Part shown: positions 37,552 through 46,845 of the stretch, one piece after another
Position numbering within the stretch: the first letter of the stretch is position 1
Layout of the letters: each line of letters opens with the position of its first letter
Source: Hoeflea_A sp040932035
GTDB lineage: Bacteria > Pseudomonadota > Alphaproteobacteria > Rhizobiales > Rhizobiaceae
Direction: 5' to 3'
Length of the DNA stretch: 64,000 bases
NCBI RefSeq assembly: GCF_040932035.1
Contig: NZ_JBFRBB010000001.1
Span: 1,984,001-2,048,000 of the forward strand
Made by a program: the position numbers and the translations under genes
Notes under the pieces: generated by a model
The model's input: the letters and a program-made list of their open reading frames with translations, nothing else
Database searches by the model: none
What the model was told of the DNA's origin: nothing

Positions 37552-37971
37552 ATGAGTGAAGCAATAGAAGAAGGCCGGGATGACCGGTTAGTAGAGTTAA
37601 CGGCTGACGTCGTGGCGGCCTATGTCAGTAACAATGTTGTACAAACCAGCGACCTTCCGCATCTGATTGCGGAAGTACATTCCGCTCTCGGATCGACGGC
37701 GATGAGCGAGGAAACAAAGGCTGATTCACAGCAAAAGCCTGCCGTTAACATCCGTAAGTCGTTGCAGGAAAACCAGATTTCCTGCCTGGAATGCGGCTTG
37801 AAATTCAAATCTCTGAAACGTCACCTGATGACCTATCATGGCCTGACGCCGGAAGCTTACCGGTCCAAGTGGAATTTGCCGGCCAGCTACCCGATGGTTG
37901 CACCCGCCTATGCGGAAAAACGATCGAAACTGGCTAAGGACATGAAGCTTGGCCATAAGCGGCGCGGCTGA
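37552..37971 (+). CDS. mucR: MucR/Ros family zinc-finger transcriptional regulator
   Basis: 139 residues. The prokaryotic Cys2His2 finger is visible: ISCLECGLKFKSLKRHLMTYH gives C-x2-C-x9-H-x4-H, and the conserved GLTPEAYRSKWNLPASYPMVAP tail follows. The N-terminal LTADVVAAYVSNNVV segment drives oligomerisation. MucR controls exopolysaccharide, motility and cell-cycle genes across Hyphomicrobiales by bridging AT-rich DNA. The finger is complete. A weak terminator hairpin lies ten bases downstream. Confidence 0.93.
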   Translation: MSEAIEEGRDDRLVELTADVVAAYVSNNVVQTSDLPHLIAEVHSALGSTAMSEETKADSQQKPAVNIRKSLQENQISCLECGLKFKSLKRHLMTYHGLTPEAYRSKWNLPASYPMVAPAYAEKRSKLAKDMKLGHKRRG

Positions 37972-37980
37972 TTTGAACCA

Positions 37981-38007
37981 CGGCGCAGATCAAAAGTGAC
38001 TGCGCCG
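37981..38007 (+). terminator. Hairpin after mucR
   Basis: CGGCGCAG (37981-37988) pairs perfectly with CTGCGCCG (38000-38007) around an 11-base loop, ten bases after the mucR stop. There is no T-run, so it may be a weak terminator or a 3'-end protecting structure. Confidence 0.55.
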
Positions 38008-38081
38008 AACCTGCTGCACATCGACCAACGGTTTCTGCCGGCATCCATGGCAAAACAAGCCGGCAAGAACAAACAACTCCG

Positions 38082-38957
38082 TCAATTGTTCCGGCCGGGC
38101 GTTTTTGTAACGCCCGCAGCGTCCAGCTCGGACCGTTCCGGGAACCATATTGCCGTGTGCTCACGGTCGTAGATGCGCGCCAGAAATTTTTCGGACAGGC
38201 GGCGCTGCTTGAAAAAATTCCGGTCGCGGTCCTGCTCTTCGCCGACATCGACGTTTGGCATGACAATGTCCGTGTCCAGCCGGTATGCGTGAAATCCGAG
38301 TTTCGCATTGCGCCCGAGTGTTCGTTCCTCTCCGGCCATGAAAACGATTGTGCAGGCAGAGCTGCACTCATCCTCGACATGGGTGCCGATGCGCTTGGGA
38401 AGCAACAGAGCTGCCAGGCCGCGCGCTTCGTAAATGTTCCCGCCGGTGCTTTGGAGTTCGATGCGGCGGATATCGGGTTCTGCTTCGAACAATCGAACGG
38501 CAGCCTTGGTGACACCGAGCGCGATTGTACCGTTGAAGGTCAGAACCTTTCCGTCATCGGACACCGCCATGTCGTATTCGGCCGCATGCTGGCGATCCAT
38601 AATTGTCGTGAACAGTTCGCTGTCCGGTTTTGCAAGCGTCATTTGATAAAGACCGAGCCACTGCGTCGCTATGCCGAATACGGCCACTGCGATGGAAGCG
38701 TAAATTCCCCAGGTCGGCGCCATGCCGCCTTTGGCAAGCATGTGGTTTTCAGCGGAGCGGACCAGCCCCACCATCTGCCAGACAAAGATCGTGAAGTCGG
38801 CGGCAACCAAGACGATGACAGCGGAAGCGGGAAGCGGATCCGGAGCCACCAAATGCAGAGGAAAGAACCATATTGCAAGACGCAAGGCGACAAAGTTGAT
38901 CCAGAACGACCGGAACAGTGGCTGTTCGCCACGCCAATGGGTGCGCAAATAGTTCAT
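38082..38957 (-). CDS. Membrane protein with a ClpP/SppA-like (COG3904-type) domain
   Basis: 291 residues from the ATG at 38957. Three or so hydrophobic segments at the N-terminus (FVALRLAIWFFPLHLV, SAVIVLVAADFTIFVWQMV, WGIYASIAVAVFGI) are followed by a soluble domain. That domain has GTIALGVTKAAVRLF, LQSTGGNIYEARGLA and ECSSACTIVFMAG, the order seen in ClpP-like periplasmic proteases, where the Ser of SSAC would be the nucleophile. A dyad His/Lys is less clear. Function unknown; a membrane-bound protease-like role is plausible. Confidence 0.75.
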   Translation of the reverse strand: MNYLRTHWRGEQPLFRSFWINFVALRLAIWFFPLHLVAPDPLPASAVIVLVAADFTIFVWQMVGLVRSAENHMLAKGGMAPTWGIYASIAVAVFGIATQWLGLYQMTLAKPDSELFTTIMDRQHAAEYDMAVSDDGKVLTFNGTIALGVTKAAVRLFEAEPDIRRIELQSTGGNIYEARGLAALLLPKRIGTHVEDECSSACTIVFMAGEERTLGRNAKLGFHAYRLDTDIVMPNVDVGEEQDRDRNFFKQRRLSEKFLARIYDREHTAIWFPERSELDAAGVTKTPGRNN

Positions 38958-39076
38958 GCCTTCAATATAGTGCAAATTGCCAAAGACAATCACGTCACCT
39001 TCATTCCCTATCGTGGAATGACGGCAGAGGGTGTGCATTCGGAACCCGGCTAATTGCGTGCGTTGCGTGCGTCGGT

Positions 39077-40159
39077 TCAGCTTATTTCGCCAGCAGCCAT
39101 CAGACGTTCCTCGGCGATGCGGTCGGCAACGACATCGGTCGGCGCGTTCTCGGCATCGGCACGTTTGAAGATTGTCGTCAGCGTGTCCCCGATACTGCGG
39201 ACATCGGCTTCAAGCACCTCGTCCTCTACATCATGACGGGCAAGGGCGATGACGCCACCGGCATTGATGACATAGTCCGGAGCATAGAGAATACCGCGTG
39301 CGGCGAGGGCTTCGCCGTCATCGGGCTCGGCAAGCTGGTTGTTGGCGGAACCGGCAATGATGGGTGCGCCAAGCTGCGGAATGGTGACGGTGTTCAGACC
39401 GGCACCGAGAGCACAGGGCGCGAATATGTCGGCCTCGACCTTGTGTGCGTCCTCTGTGTCGACAGACTTCGCGCCGAACGCATTGATGGCCCTGTCGACG
39501 GATTTCTCGTTGATGTCGGAAACGATCAGTTCGGCACCCGCGTGATGCAGGAAGCGGGCGAGCGTGAAGCCGACATTGCCGAGGCCCTGGATCGAGACTT
39601 TGCGTCCATGCAGATCGCTCGAGCCGTATTTATGAGAAAGGGCCGCCTGGATGCCGTTATAGACACCGAGTGCGGTATAGGGGGAGGGATCGCCCCTGTG
39701 GTTCTGGGCGGTGCCGCGCGCATGCTTCGTCGCGCAGCCGATCATCTCTATATCGCTCGGTGTAAGACCAACATCCTCGGCAGTGATATACAAACCGCCG
39801 AGTGCATCGACCTTCTTGCCGAAGGCGCGCATGAGTTCCGGTGTCTTGTGCACCTCGGGATCGGCAATGATGACCGCCTTGCCGCCGCCAAAGTCGAGGC
39901 CCGCGAGCGCGTTCTTGTAGGTCATGCCGCGCGACAGGCGCAACGCATCGGTGAGCGCCTCGTCCGTGCTCCCATAGGGCCACATCCGACAGCCGCCGAG
40001 CGCCGGGCCGAGCCGTGTATCATGAATGGCGATCACCGTGTAAAGGCCAGTTGCCGCATCGTGTCCGAACACGATTTTTTCATGCCCGTCGAATTCCGGA
40101 TGATCGAAACCGGGCCAGTTCGGTGTGCCGGTTGTTTGCCGCTTTGACGTAAGCTGCAT
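39077..40159 (-). CDS. Leucine/Glu/Phe/Val dehydrogenase family protein
   Basis: 360 residues, the length of leucine and phenylalanine dehydrogenases rather than glutamate dehydrogenase. GCRMWPYGS and the Lys-containing MTYKNALAGLDFGGGKAVI form the substrate site with the catalytic Lys; Asp follows in TAEDVG. The NAD site is SIQGLGNVGFTLARFL. The reaction is reversible oxidative deamination of a branched-chain or aromatic amino acid. The ATG at 40159 has AGGAGG six bases upstream. Confidence 0.9.
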   Translation of the reverse strand: MQLTSKRQTTGTPNWPGFDHPEFDGHEKIVFGHDAATGLYTVIAIHDTRLGPALGGCRMWPYGSTDEALTDALRLSRGMTYKNALAGLDFGGGKAVIIADPEVHKTPELMRAFGKKVDALGGLYITAEDVGLTPSDIEMIGCATKHARGTAQNHRGDPSPYTALGVYNGIQAALSHKYGSSDLHGRKVSIQGLGNVGFTLARFLHHAGAELIVSDINEKSVDRAINAFGAKSVDTEDAHKVEADIFAPCALGAGLNTVTIPQLGAPIIAGSANNQLAEPDDGEALAARGILYAPDYVINAGGVIALARHDVEDEVLEADVRSIGDTLTTIFKRADAENAPTDVVADRIAEERLMAAGEIS

Positions 40160-40354
40160 CAAAGGCCTCCTGGAGTTTTAACCAGTTACCAGACCAGATA
40201 GTGGCGGCTCGCCGAGACGAATCAGCAAACCCTTCTACTATTGTATATGAACCTCGTCGCGTGTGATTTAAAGCGGTTGAAACACACAAGTATTTGAACG
40301 CGGGAATGCGCCAAGCATACGAGGAATACACCACAATAACAAAGGCATAGAAGA

Positions 40355-40379
40355 AACGGCTGCAGTAAATGCAGCCGTT
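40355..40379 (-). terminator. Terminator of the SH3 protein gene
   Basis: AACGGCTGCA (40355-40364) pairs perfectly with TGCAGCCGTT (40370-40379) around GTAAA. On the minus strand it is followed by TCTTCT, 34 bp after the SH3 gene stop. Confidence 0.75.
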
Positions 40380-40412
40380 GCCTTCATTGGACGATTTGGC
40401 TCATTTTGTGGC

Positions 40413-41174
40413 CTAACCGCGTCGGTTGCCGCCTTGCATCCGGCCGTGGCGCGGCTGAACCGCATTTGGCTGGCCGGCCCTTTGCCGTGGCTGAACGGCC
40501 TGCGGCGGGTTGGCGCGTGGCTGCCTTGGCTGAACCACTCTTGGCGGGTTGGCACGCGGCTGCCTTGGCTGCACCACTCTTGGTGGTGTAGCGCGCGGTT
40601 GCCTTGGCTGCACCACCCTTGGCGGAGTGGCACGCGGCTGCCGCGGCTGGACCATTTTTGGCGGATTCGCCCGCGGCGGCAGCGGCTGAACAGCCTTGGG
40701 CCGGTTTGGCTTCGGAGGCGTTATTTTCGGTTGGCGCGGCGGCAGCGGCTGCACGGCCTTAACCCGCGGCGGCGGCCGATAGTAGCGGTCCCAGTTACGG
40801 TACCACGGGCGGCCGTAGTAGTAGCGGTCCCAGTAGGCGCGGTTATAGACCACGATCGTAAGACCGATGGCCGGGGCTATCGCCGGCGTGATAATGTGCG
40901 GCTCGCCCAGATAGGTGATCTGGATATAGGACGCGGACATCCATCCGCGCTCCGTTCCCCAGGAAACGTCGCACCAGTTGTAGTTCTCCAGGCATCCATA
41001 GGTGGTGATCGGTGTGCCGTTCGGCACGGTGACGATCACCGGATAGCTCGTGCCCGGGCCCGCACGCAAATTCACGTTTGCGGTAGTAAAACTCGGTGTT
41101 GCAGCTTGCGCAGCTCCTGCGAGCGAAGAAGCGCCGATAATTGCAAGCATACCGGTCAATATTCGCTTGTACAT
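40413..41174 (-). CDS. Secreted SH3-domain protein with Pro/Arg-rich repeat tail
   Basis: 253 residues. A signal peptide (cleaved near AAQA, residues 21-24) precedes one bacterial SH3 domain (residues about 27-90: VNLRAGPGTSYPVIVTVPNG is its start). Then come an aromatic linker (YWDRYYYGRPWYRNW) and a tail from residue 140 made of repeated VQPRQPRATPPRV-type units. Bacterial SH3 domains bind peptidoglycan or ligand peptides; the basic, proline-rich tail is likely disordered and may span the periplasm or bind polyanions. A terminator follows. Confidence 0.85.
   Translation of the reverse strand: MYKRILTGMLAIIGASSLAGAAQAATPSFTTANVNLRAGPGTSYPVIVTVPNGTPITTYGCLENYNWCDVSWGTERGWMSASYIQITYLGEPHIITPAIAPAIGLTIVVYNRAYWDRYYYGRPWYRNWDRYYRPPPRVKAVQPLPPRQPKITPPKPNRPKAVQPLPPRANPPKMVQPRQPRATPPRVVQPRQPRATPPRVVQPRQPRANPPRVVQPRQPRANPPQAVQPRQRAGQPNAVQPRHGRMQGGNRRG
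40479..40691. repeat. 39-bp tandem repeat within the SH3 gene
   Basis: The bases encode residues 162-232. A 13-residue unit, VQPRQPRATPPRV or close variants (ANPPRV, ANPPQA), occurs four times in direct succession with degraded copies on each side. The DNA copies are similar but not identical, so the array can expand or contract by recombination. Confidence 0.85.
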
Positions 41175-41407
41175 TGTCTGACCAATCTTGTTGCTTGTGT
41201 TGTGGATTACATAAGGGAATTGAATGTGACCGTTTGGCGGCGGATCAAGTACTACTTTTGATGCATAAAGCGGCTGTTCAAACGGCGTTTGTTGACGGCC
41301 CGCAAGAGCCTGCTCGCCGGCCTGTTAACGGCGGTGTGCAAACGGCGGGTAATGCTCTAGGGTTTCAACCGGGCATTAGAATCAACCACATGCGAGCGGC
41401 GGATATG

Positions 41408-42505
41408 ATGACAAGATGGTTCACGGCAGGCCTTGTTATTTTCTGCATGGCTTTTGCCGCCTTTGCGCAATCCGCAGACCAAATACCGCCGAGCGTTGTG
41501 GTCGCTGAGGTGAAGAGCGAGGTTGCCCAGGCAGCGGGCAGTTACGTGGGGCGCGTCGCCGCCGATTCAACCGTCGATCTCGTCGCCCGTGTTGAAGGTT
41601 TCCTTGAAAAGCGCAACTTCGTCGAAGGCGGATTGGTCAACAAGGGCGACGTGCTCTACCAGATTGAAAAGGCGCCCTATGAGGCAAGCCTGTCCAAAGC
41701 CGAGGCGGAACTTAAGGGCGCTGAGGCAACGGCGAAGAACGCCGAGCTTTATTTGGAACGCCAGAAAAAACTGCTCGAGACGGGTGACGTGCCGCAGTCG
41801 ACTGTAGACCAGGCTGTTGCCACGCTAGGCGCCGATCAGGCGGCTGTCAGCGAAGCCAAGTCGGACGTTGAAACCGCGAAGATCAATCTCGGCTATACCG
41901 ATATCGTAAGTCCGATGGACGGGCGTATCAGCCAGTCCGCCATCAGTGTCGGCAATCTGGTGAATTCGGATAGCGGCACGCTTGCGACGATTACCAGTGT
42001 CGATCCCATCAACGTCAATTTCTACATCAGCGAAAAAGATCTGCTGGAGGAGCGCAAACAAGGCCTGATGGGCGAGAACAGCTCCAAACTGACCGTAAAG
42101 ATCACGCTTGCGGACGGCGAGCTTTATCCTGCTATGGGGCGGGTGACCTATATCGACAATGAAATCCAGGCCGCCACCGACACAATCGAGCTGCAGGCGA
42201 CCATTTCGAACAAGGACGGCATTCTGATCGCCGGCCAGTTCGTGACGGTTGAACTGGACAATCCCGATGCCAAACCGGTCCTGACCGTGCCTCAGCCAGC
42301 CTTGCAGCTCGACAAGGACGGGCATTTTGTTTTCACGGTGGGTAGCGACAACAAGGTAGAGCGGCGTAACGTCAAACTGGGCAAGCAGCTGTCTGGCAAC
42401 TGGGTGGTCACATCTGGCCTGAGCGAGGGGGAAAAAGTGATCGTCCAGGGGCTGCAGAAGGTTCATGAGGGCGTCGAGGTAAAGCCCGTCCCGGGTCAGA
42501 GCTGA
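41408..42505 (+). CDS. RND efflux periplasmic adaptor (membrane fusion protein)
   Basis: About 365 residues. A signal peptide (FTAGLVIFCMAFAAFA) is followed by the adaptor order: first lipoyl half-motif (DLVARVEGFLEKRNFVEGGLVNKGDVLYQIE), a coiled-coil hairpin (KAEAELKGAEATAKNAELYL), the second lipoyl half (DIVSPMDGRISQSAISVGNLV) and beta-barrel. There is no lipobox Cys. It links the inner-membrane RND pump to an outer-membrane channel. ATG at 41408; starts at 41390 and 41405 are also possible. The RND gene begins 14 bases after its stop. Confidence 0.92.
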   Translation: MTRWFTAGLVIFCMAFAAFAQSADQIPPSVVVAEVKSEVAQAAGSYVGRVAADSTVDLVARVEGFLEKRNFVEGGLVNKGDVLYQIEKAPYEASLSKAEAELKGAEATAKNAELYLERQKKLLETGDVPQSTVDQAVATLGADQAAVSEAKSDVETAKINLGYTDIVSPMDGRISQSAISVGNLVNSDSGTLATITSVDPINVNFYISEKDLLEERKQGLMGENSSKLTVKITLADGELYPAMGRVTYIDNEIQAATDTIELQATISNKDGILIAGQFVTVELDNPDAKPVLTVPQPALQLDKDGHFVFTVGSDNKVERRNVKLGKQLSGNWVVTSGLSEGEKVIVQGLQKVHEGVEVKPVPGQS

Positions 42506-42518
42506 GCGGGGACCGGAC

Positions 42519-45500
42519 ATGACGCTTCCAGCCTATTTTATCGATCGCCCGAAATTCGCGATCGTCATCGCGATCCTGACGGCACTTGCCGGTGCCATCG
42601 GCATCCGCTTCATTCCCATCGCGCAGTTTCCCGATATCGTGCCGCCGCAGGTTTATGTGACTGCGAGCTATCCCGGCGCCAACGCGGCGCTGATACAGGA
42701 AGCGATCGCAACGCCGATCGAGGAAAAGGTCAACGGCGTCGACGGCATGATCTACATGTCGTCGTCGAGCTCCAACAGCGGCACCTATGAGCTGACGGTG
42801 ACCTTCGAGATCGGAACCGACCCGGATATCGCGGCGATCAATGTGCAAAACCGCGTTTCGCTTGCAGAGCCGATACTTCCGGCTCCCGTCATCCAGCAGG
42901 GTGTAGTCACGTCCAAGCAGTCCGGCGATATGGTGATGGTGCTCAACCTCATCTCGCCGAACGGTACGAAGGACGCTCTTTTCCTCAGCAACTACGCGGC
43001 AAACATTCTGCAGGATCCGCTGAGCCGGGTCAGCGGTGTTGGCGCAGTCAACCAGTTCGGATCGCTCAACTACAGTATGCGTGTGTGGATCCAGCCCGAC
43101 CGGATGGCCGCGCTCAATATCGATGCATCTGACATATCCACCGCCATCGAGAACCAGAATGTGGAGGCCGCGGCCGGCCAGGTCGGGGCGCCGCCCTTTG
43201 GCGATCAGACAACGGATTTTCAGTTCACCCTAGAAGCCGACGGGCTGCTGAAGACTGTCAAAGAATTTGAGAACATTATCGTTTCGGCAAATACGGACGG
43301 ATCAGTCGTGCGGCTTTCGGATGTTGCGCGCATTGAACTCGGATCGGAGACCTACGATTCCTCGGCCAAATACAACAACAAGCCGTCCGCCGCGATTGCG
43401 GTCTACCAGGAAAGCGGTGCAAATGCGCTGGACGTCGCCGATGCCGTCTATGCCCAGATGGACGAGCTGGCGACGAAGTTTCCCGATGACGTCACCTACG
43501 AACTGAGCATGGATGTCACGACGGCGGTGCGGGTCTCCATCGAGGAAATCCTCTTTACGCTGATGATAACGACGGCGCTGGTGATCGGGGTGACCTTCTT
43601 CTTCCTCTTAAGCTGGCGGGCGACGATTATTCCGGCGGTTGCCATCCCTGTTTCGCTGCTTGGCGCGATGGCTCTGCTCTATCTGTTCGGTTTCAGCGCC
43701 AACATGATCACGCTCTTTGCAATCGTCCTGGCGATCACGCTGGTTGTCGACGATGCAATCGTGATCATCGAAAACGCGGAGCGGATCATGGAGGAAGAGG
43801 GGCTTGAGGCCCGAGAGGCGACGCTCAAGGCAATGGACCAGGTCACCCGTCCGATCATCGCCACGACCTTCGTCCTTGCGGCCGTCTTCGTCCCCGTCTG
43901 TTTTTTTCCCGGCGTGACGGGAAAACTCTATCTGCAGTTTGCGCTGACGATCATATTCGCCTTCGGAATATCGGCAATCAACGCCCTGACCCTCGGGCCG
44001 GCACTGTGCTCGATGCTCCTCAAGCGCGGCGCCGGGACGCCGAAATCATTTCTGCGGGTGATCCCCGCGACCATGGACCGGGTACGCAACCTTTATGTAC
44101 GCCTCGTCGGCCTCATGCTGCGCTACATGATCGTATCGCTGGCTGTGTTCGCGCTCTTTGTGGCGGCGACCGTCGTCCTGTTTCAAACCACGCCAACCGG
44201 CTTTATCCCGCAGGAGGACAACGGCATCCTGCTTGGCAGCGTCGAACTGCCCGACGGTGCCTCCCTGTCTCGCACGGAAGCCGTCATGAGCAATGTCAGC
44301 GAGATCGTATCGGCAACACCCGGCGTGAGGTCTGTCATCACCATATCCGGCTTTTCCATGATGGCGGGCCAGAAGCCCAGCATCGGCATGGTGATCATTT
44401 TGCTCGACCCGTGGTCAGAGCGCAAAACCGAGCAGACGCAGTGGTATGCAATCATGGCCGATCTCAGCAAAAAGCTTGCCGCGCTGCCCGAGGCGACGTC
44501 CTTTGTTTTCCCGATGCCGTCAATTCACGGCGTCGGTTCGAGCGGCGGCATATCGGCTCAGCTGCTCGATTTTTCCAACGGCAAGGTCGAGGATCTGGAT
44601 GCAGCCAAAAAGGCTCTCGTGACGGCCCTGAACGCAGCACCGCAATTCGGCCAGACATACAGCAACTTCTCCGCCAGCTCGCCGCAATACTACCTGGCGA
44701 TTGACCGCGACCGGGCGGAAACTCTCGGTGTGGATGTCAGTGATATATTCACGGCATTGCAGGCCAATCTCAGTTCGCTCTATGTCAACAACTTCATCAA
44801 AGCGGGCCGGGTCTACTGGGTGGTGATATCGGCCGATGCACAATTTCGTCAGACAACCGAAGACATCGACAACATCTACGTCAAAAACGCCGATGGGGAT
44901 TCGCTGCCGTTGCGCGTTCTCGTCAGCAAGTCCCCTAAGCTCGGGCCGCAAACAATCTACAGGTACAATCTCTTCCAGACCGCATCGGTCAGCGGTCAGC
45001 TGAATGACGGTGTGAGTTCGGGCCAGGCGATCACGGCCATGCAGGAAATCGCTAACAAGACGCTTCCAGAAGATTACGGCATCGAGTGGACTGGCGTAAC
45101 GTTGCAGGAAGTCGAAGCCGGAGGTCTTGTCCTTTACATATTCCTGCTCGCCATTGTCTTTGCCTATCTGTTTCTCGTTGCGCAGTATGAGAGCTGGACA
45201 CTGCCCATGTCCGTTATGGCTTCGACGGTATTTGCCGTTTTCGGCGCGTTCATTCCATTGCAGGTCGTTCCCGGCCTCAGCAATGACATCTATGCACAGA
45301 TCGGCATCGTGCTTTTGATCGGGCTCGCGGCCAAGAAGGCGATCATGGTAGTGGAGTTTGCAAAAGTGCGCCGCGAGCAGGGGGCGAGTATTCATCATGC
45401 GGCGCTGAGCGCTGCCAAGTTGCGGTTTCGTCCGGTCACGATGACGGGCCTGTGTTTCATCATCGGCGTGCTGCCGCTCATTCTCTCCAGCGGTGCCGGT

Positions 45501-45659
45501 GCGGCGGGGCGCATTTCCATCGGATTTCCCGTGTTCGCGGGAATGATCATCGACAGCACCATCGGCCTTTTGATGATACCGGTACTCTATGCCGCATTTC
45601 AGACCATGCGCGAGAAGGCACGCCATTTGGTGCAAGGGCGCGAGGCGGCGGCAAAATAA
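42519..45659 (+). CDS. RND family efflux transporter (AcrB/HAE1 type)
   Basis: 1046 residues, the exact AcrB/MexB size. N-terminal FIDRPKFAIVIAIL and the two large periplasmic loops are present. The proton-relay Asp pair is in helix 4 (TLVVDDAIVIIENAERIMEE), and the PxP-type G-F-I-P-Q-E-D segment (TGFIPQEDNG) follows the middle. This proton-driven pump expels drugs, dyes or bile-like compounds from the periplasm. The adaptor is directly upstream; no outer-membrane channel gene or regulator is adjacent, so a TolC elsewhere is needed. Confidence 0.95.
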   Translation: MTLPAYFIDRPKFAIVIAILTALAGAIGIRFIPIAQFPDIVPPQVYVTASYPGANAALIQEAIATPIEEKVNGVDGMIYMSSSSSNSGTYELTVTFEIGTDPDIAAINVQNRVSLAEPILPAPVIQQGVVTSKQSGDMVMVLNLISPNGTKDALFLSNYAANILQDPLSRVSGVGAVNQFGSLNYSMRVWIQPDRMAALNIDASDISTAIENQNVEAAAGQVGAPPFGDQTTDFQFTLEADGLLKTVKEFENIIVSANTDGSVVRLSDVARIELGSETYDSSAKYNNKPSAAIAVYQESGANALDVADAVYAQMDELATKFPDDVTYELSMDVTTAVRVSIEEILFTLMITTALVIGVTFFFLLSWRATIIPAVAIPVSLLGAMALLYLFGFSANMITLFAIVLAITLVVDDAIVIIENAERIMEEEGLEAREATLKAMDQVTRPIIATTFVLAAVFVPVCFFPGVTGKLYLQFALTIIFAFGISAINALTLGPALCSMLLKRGAGTPKSFLRVIPATMDRVRNLYVRLVGLMLRYMIVSLAVFALFVAATVVLFQTTPTGFIPQEDNGILLGSVELPDGASLSRTEAVMSNVSEIVSATPGVRSVITISGFSMMAGQKPSIGMVIILLDPWSERKTEQTQWYAIMADLSKKLAALPEATSFVFPMPSIHGVGSSGGISAQLLDFSNGKVEDLDAAKKALVTALNAAPQFGQTYSNFSASSPQYYLAIDRDRAETLGVDVSDIFTALQANLSSLYVNNFIKAGRVYWVVISADAQFRQTTEDIDNIYVKNADGDSLPLRVLVSKSPKLGPQTIYRYNLFQTASVSGQLNDGVSSGQAITAMQEIANKTLPEDYGIEWTGVTLQEVEAGGLVLYIFLLAIVFAYLFLVAQYESWTLPMSVMASTVFAVFGAFIPLQVVPGLSNDIYAQIGIVLLIGLAAKKAIMVVEFAKVRREQGASIHHAALSAAKLRFRPVTMTGLCFIIGVLPLILSSGAGAAGRISIGFPVFAGMIIDSTIGLLMIPVLYAAFQTMREKARHLVQGREAAAK

Positions 45660-45762
45660 CTTCAGTGGCCGTTTGCGCCGAACAATGCCGGGGACTTGTC
45701 AATTTGGCTGAATCGCTGAACTATCTCGCCAACCGCAAAGGCGCGTCAGATCGGAGTCTGGA

Positions 45763-46845
45763 ATGAACAACCGTTTTCGCAATCTTGTCTACGGCCTTGC
45801 ATTCGCCATCATGGTCGGGTTCGTTCTGTGGATTGGAAGACCGATCTTCATTCCGATCATTTCGGGGATCATCTCGGTCTACGTGCTCAGCACAGCCGCG
45901 ACAAGCCTCGGCAAAGTGCCGGTCATCGGCGCGCTCATTCCGTTGTGGCTTCGCCACATCGCTGCCCTGCTTGCGTTCATATTTTTCGGGTTTCTGCTGG
46001 TCCTGCTGTTTGCCGAAAACGTCCAGAAGGTCATTGCTCTGGCTCCGCAATATCAGGCGACTTTGCTCGGATTTGCCGGCGATATCGCTAAAATGCTGGG
46101 TATCGATGATGAACCGTCCTGGAGCACCATCAGAAATCTCATTCTGGGCGAGATAGACCTGCAGAAACTGATCAGCACCACGGTCACATCGGTTTCTGTG
46201 CTTGGCGGGCAGGTGTTCGTGGTTTTCCTCTACGCCAGTTTTCTGATGGCCGAACGGCTGCATTTCAGCCGCAAGATCGTAATTGCCGCGACAACGCACC
46301 AAGAGGCCAAACGCATTATGGAAGTCGTCGGCAACGTCAACGAGCGCATCGGCAACTACCTGACGGTCAAAACGCTGGTCAACGTTCTGCTCGGGCTTAT
46401 CAGCTACATATGCATGCGTCTTATCGGTGTTGATTTTGCAGGATTTTTCGCCGTTCTGATCGGTGTGCTCAACTATATTCCCTATGTCGGATCGATGGTC
46501 GGCGTGGCGTTTCCCGTACTGTTGACGGCTGCGCAGTTCGGTTCGATCGACACGATCATTATCGTGCTTGTTAGTCTGACGGCGTCCCAGATGTTCATGG
46601 GCGGCGTTGTCGAGCCGCGGATGCTCGGCCGTTCGATGAATCTGAGCCCGTTTGTCGTGCTGATTTCATTGACCGTGTGGTATGCGCTCTGGGGTATTGG
46701 CGGTGCAATTCTGGCCGTGCCCATGACATCCGTTGTCGTTATCATACTTGCCGAGTTCGAACCAACGCGGCCGATCGCGATACTGCTTTCCCAAGACGGC
46801 CACATAGCCGACAGGAACGATGCGGCTGAGGAGGCGGTCAGCTAG
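45763..46845 (+). CDS. AI-2E family transporter (PerM type)
   Basis: 360 residues with seven or eight membrane helices and a central soluble region. Family marks: the start IMVGFVLWIGRPIFIPIISG, the helix-turn of VTSVSVLGGQVFVVFLYASF, and the C-terminal FGSIDTIIIVLVSLTASQMFMGG with VVEPRMLGRSMNLSP. Members export autoinducer-2 or act as Na+/H+ antiporters. The stop overlaps the convergent hydrolase stop by eight bases. Confidence 0.9.
   Translation: MNNRFRNLVYGLAFAIMVGFVLWIGRPIFIPIISGIISVYVLSTAATSLGKVPVIGALIPLWLRHIAALLAFIFFGFLLVLLFAENVQKVIALAPQYQATLLGFAGDIAKMLGIDDEPSWSTIRNLILGEIDLQKLISTTVTSVSVLGGQVFVVFLYASFLMAERLHFSRKIVIAATTHQEAKRIMEVVGNVNERIGNYLTVKTLVNVLLGLISYICMRLIGVDFAGFFAVLIGVLNYIPYVGSMVGVAFPVLLTAAQFGSIDTIIIVLVSLTASQMFMGGVVEPRMLGRSMNLSPFVVLISLTVWYALWGIGGAILAVPMTSVVVIILAEFEPTRPIAILLSQDGHIADRNDAAEEAVS

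Noticed and set aside
38918..40147. 409-codon plus-strand frame
   Set aside because: It lies opposite the leucine dehydrogenase gene, whose motifs and ribosome-binding site are strong.
40479..40691. CRISPR array
   Set aside because: The units are directly adjacent without spacers and lie in a coding frame of the SH3 protein.
44520..45635. 371-codon minus-strand frame opposite the RND gene
   Set aside because: A shadow of the RND pump gene, without family features.
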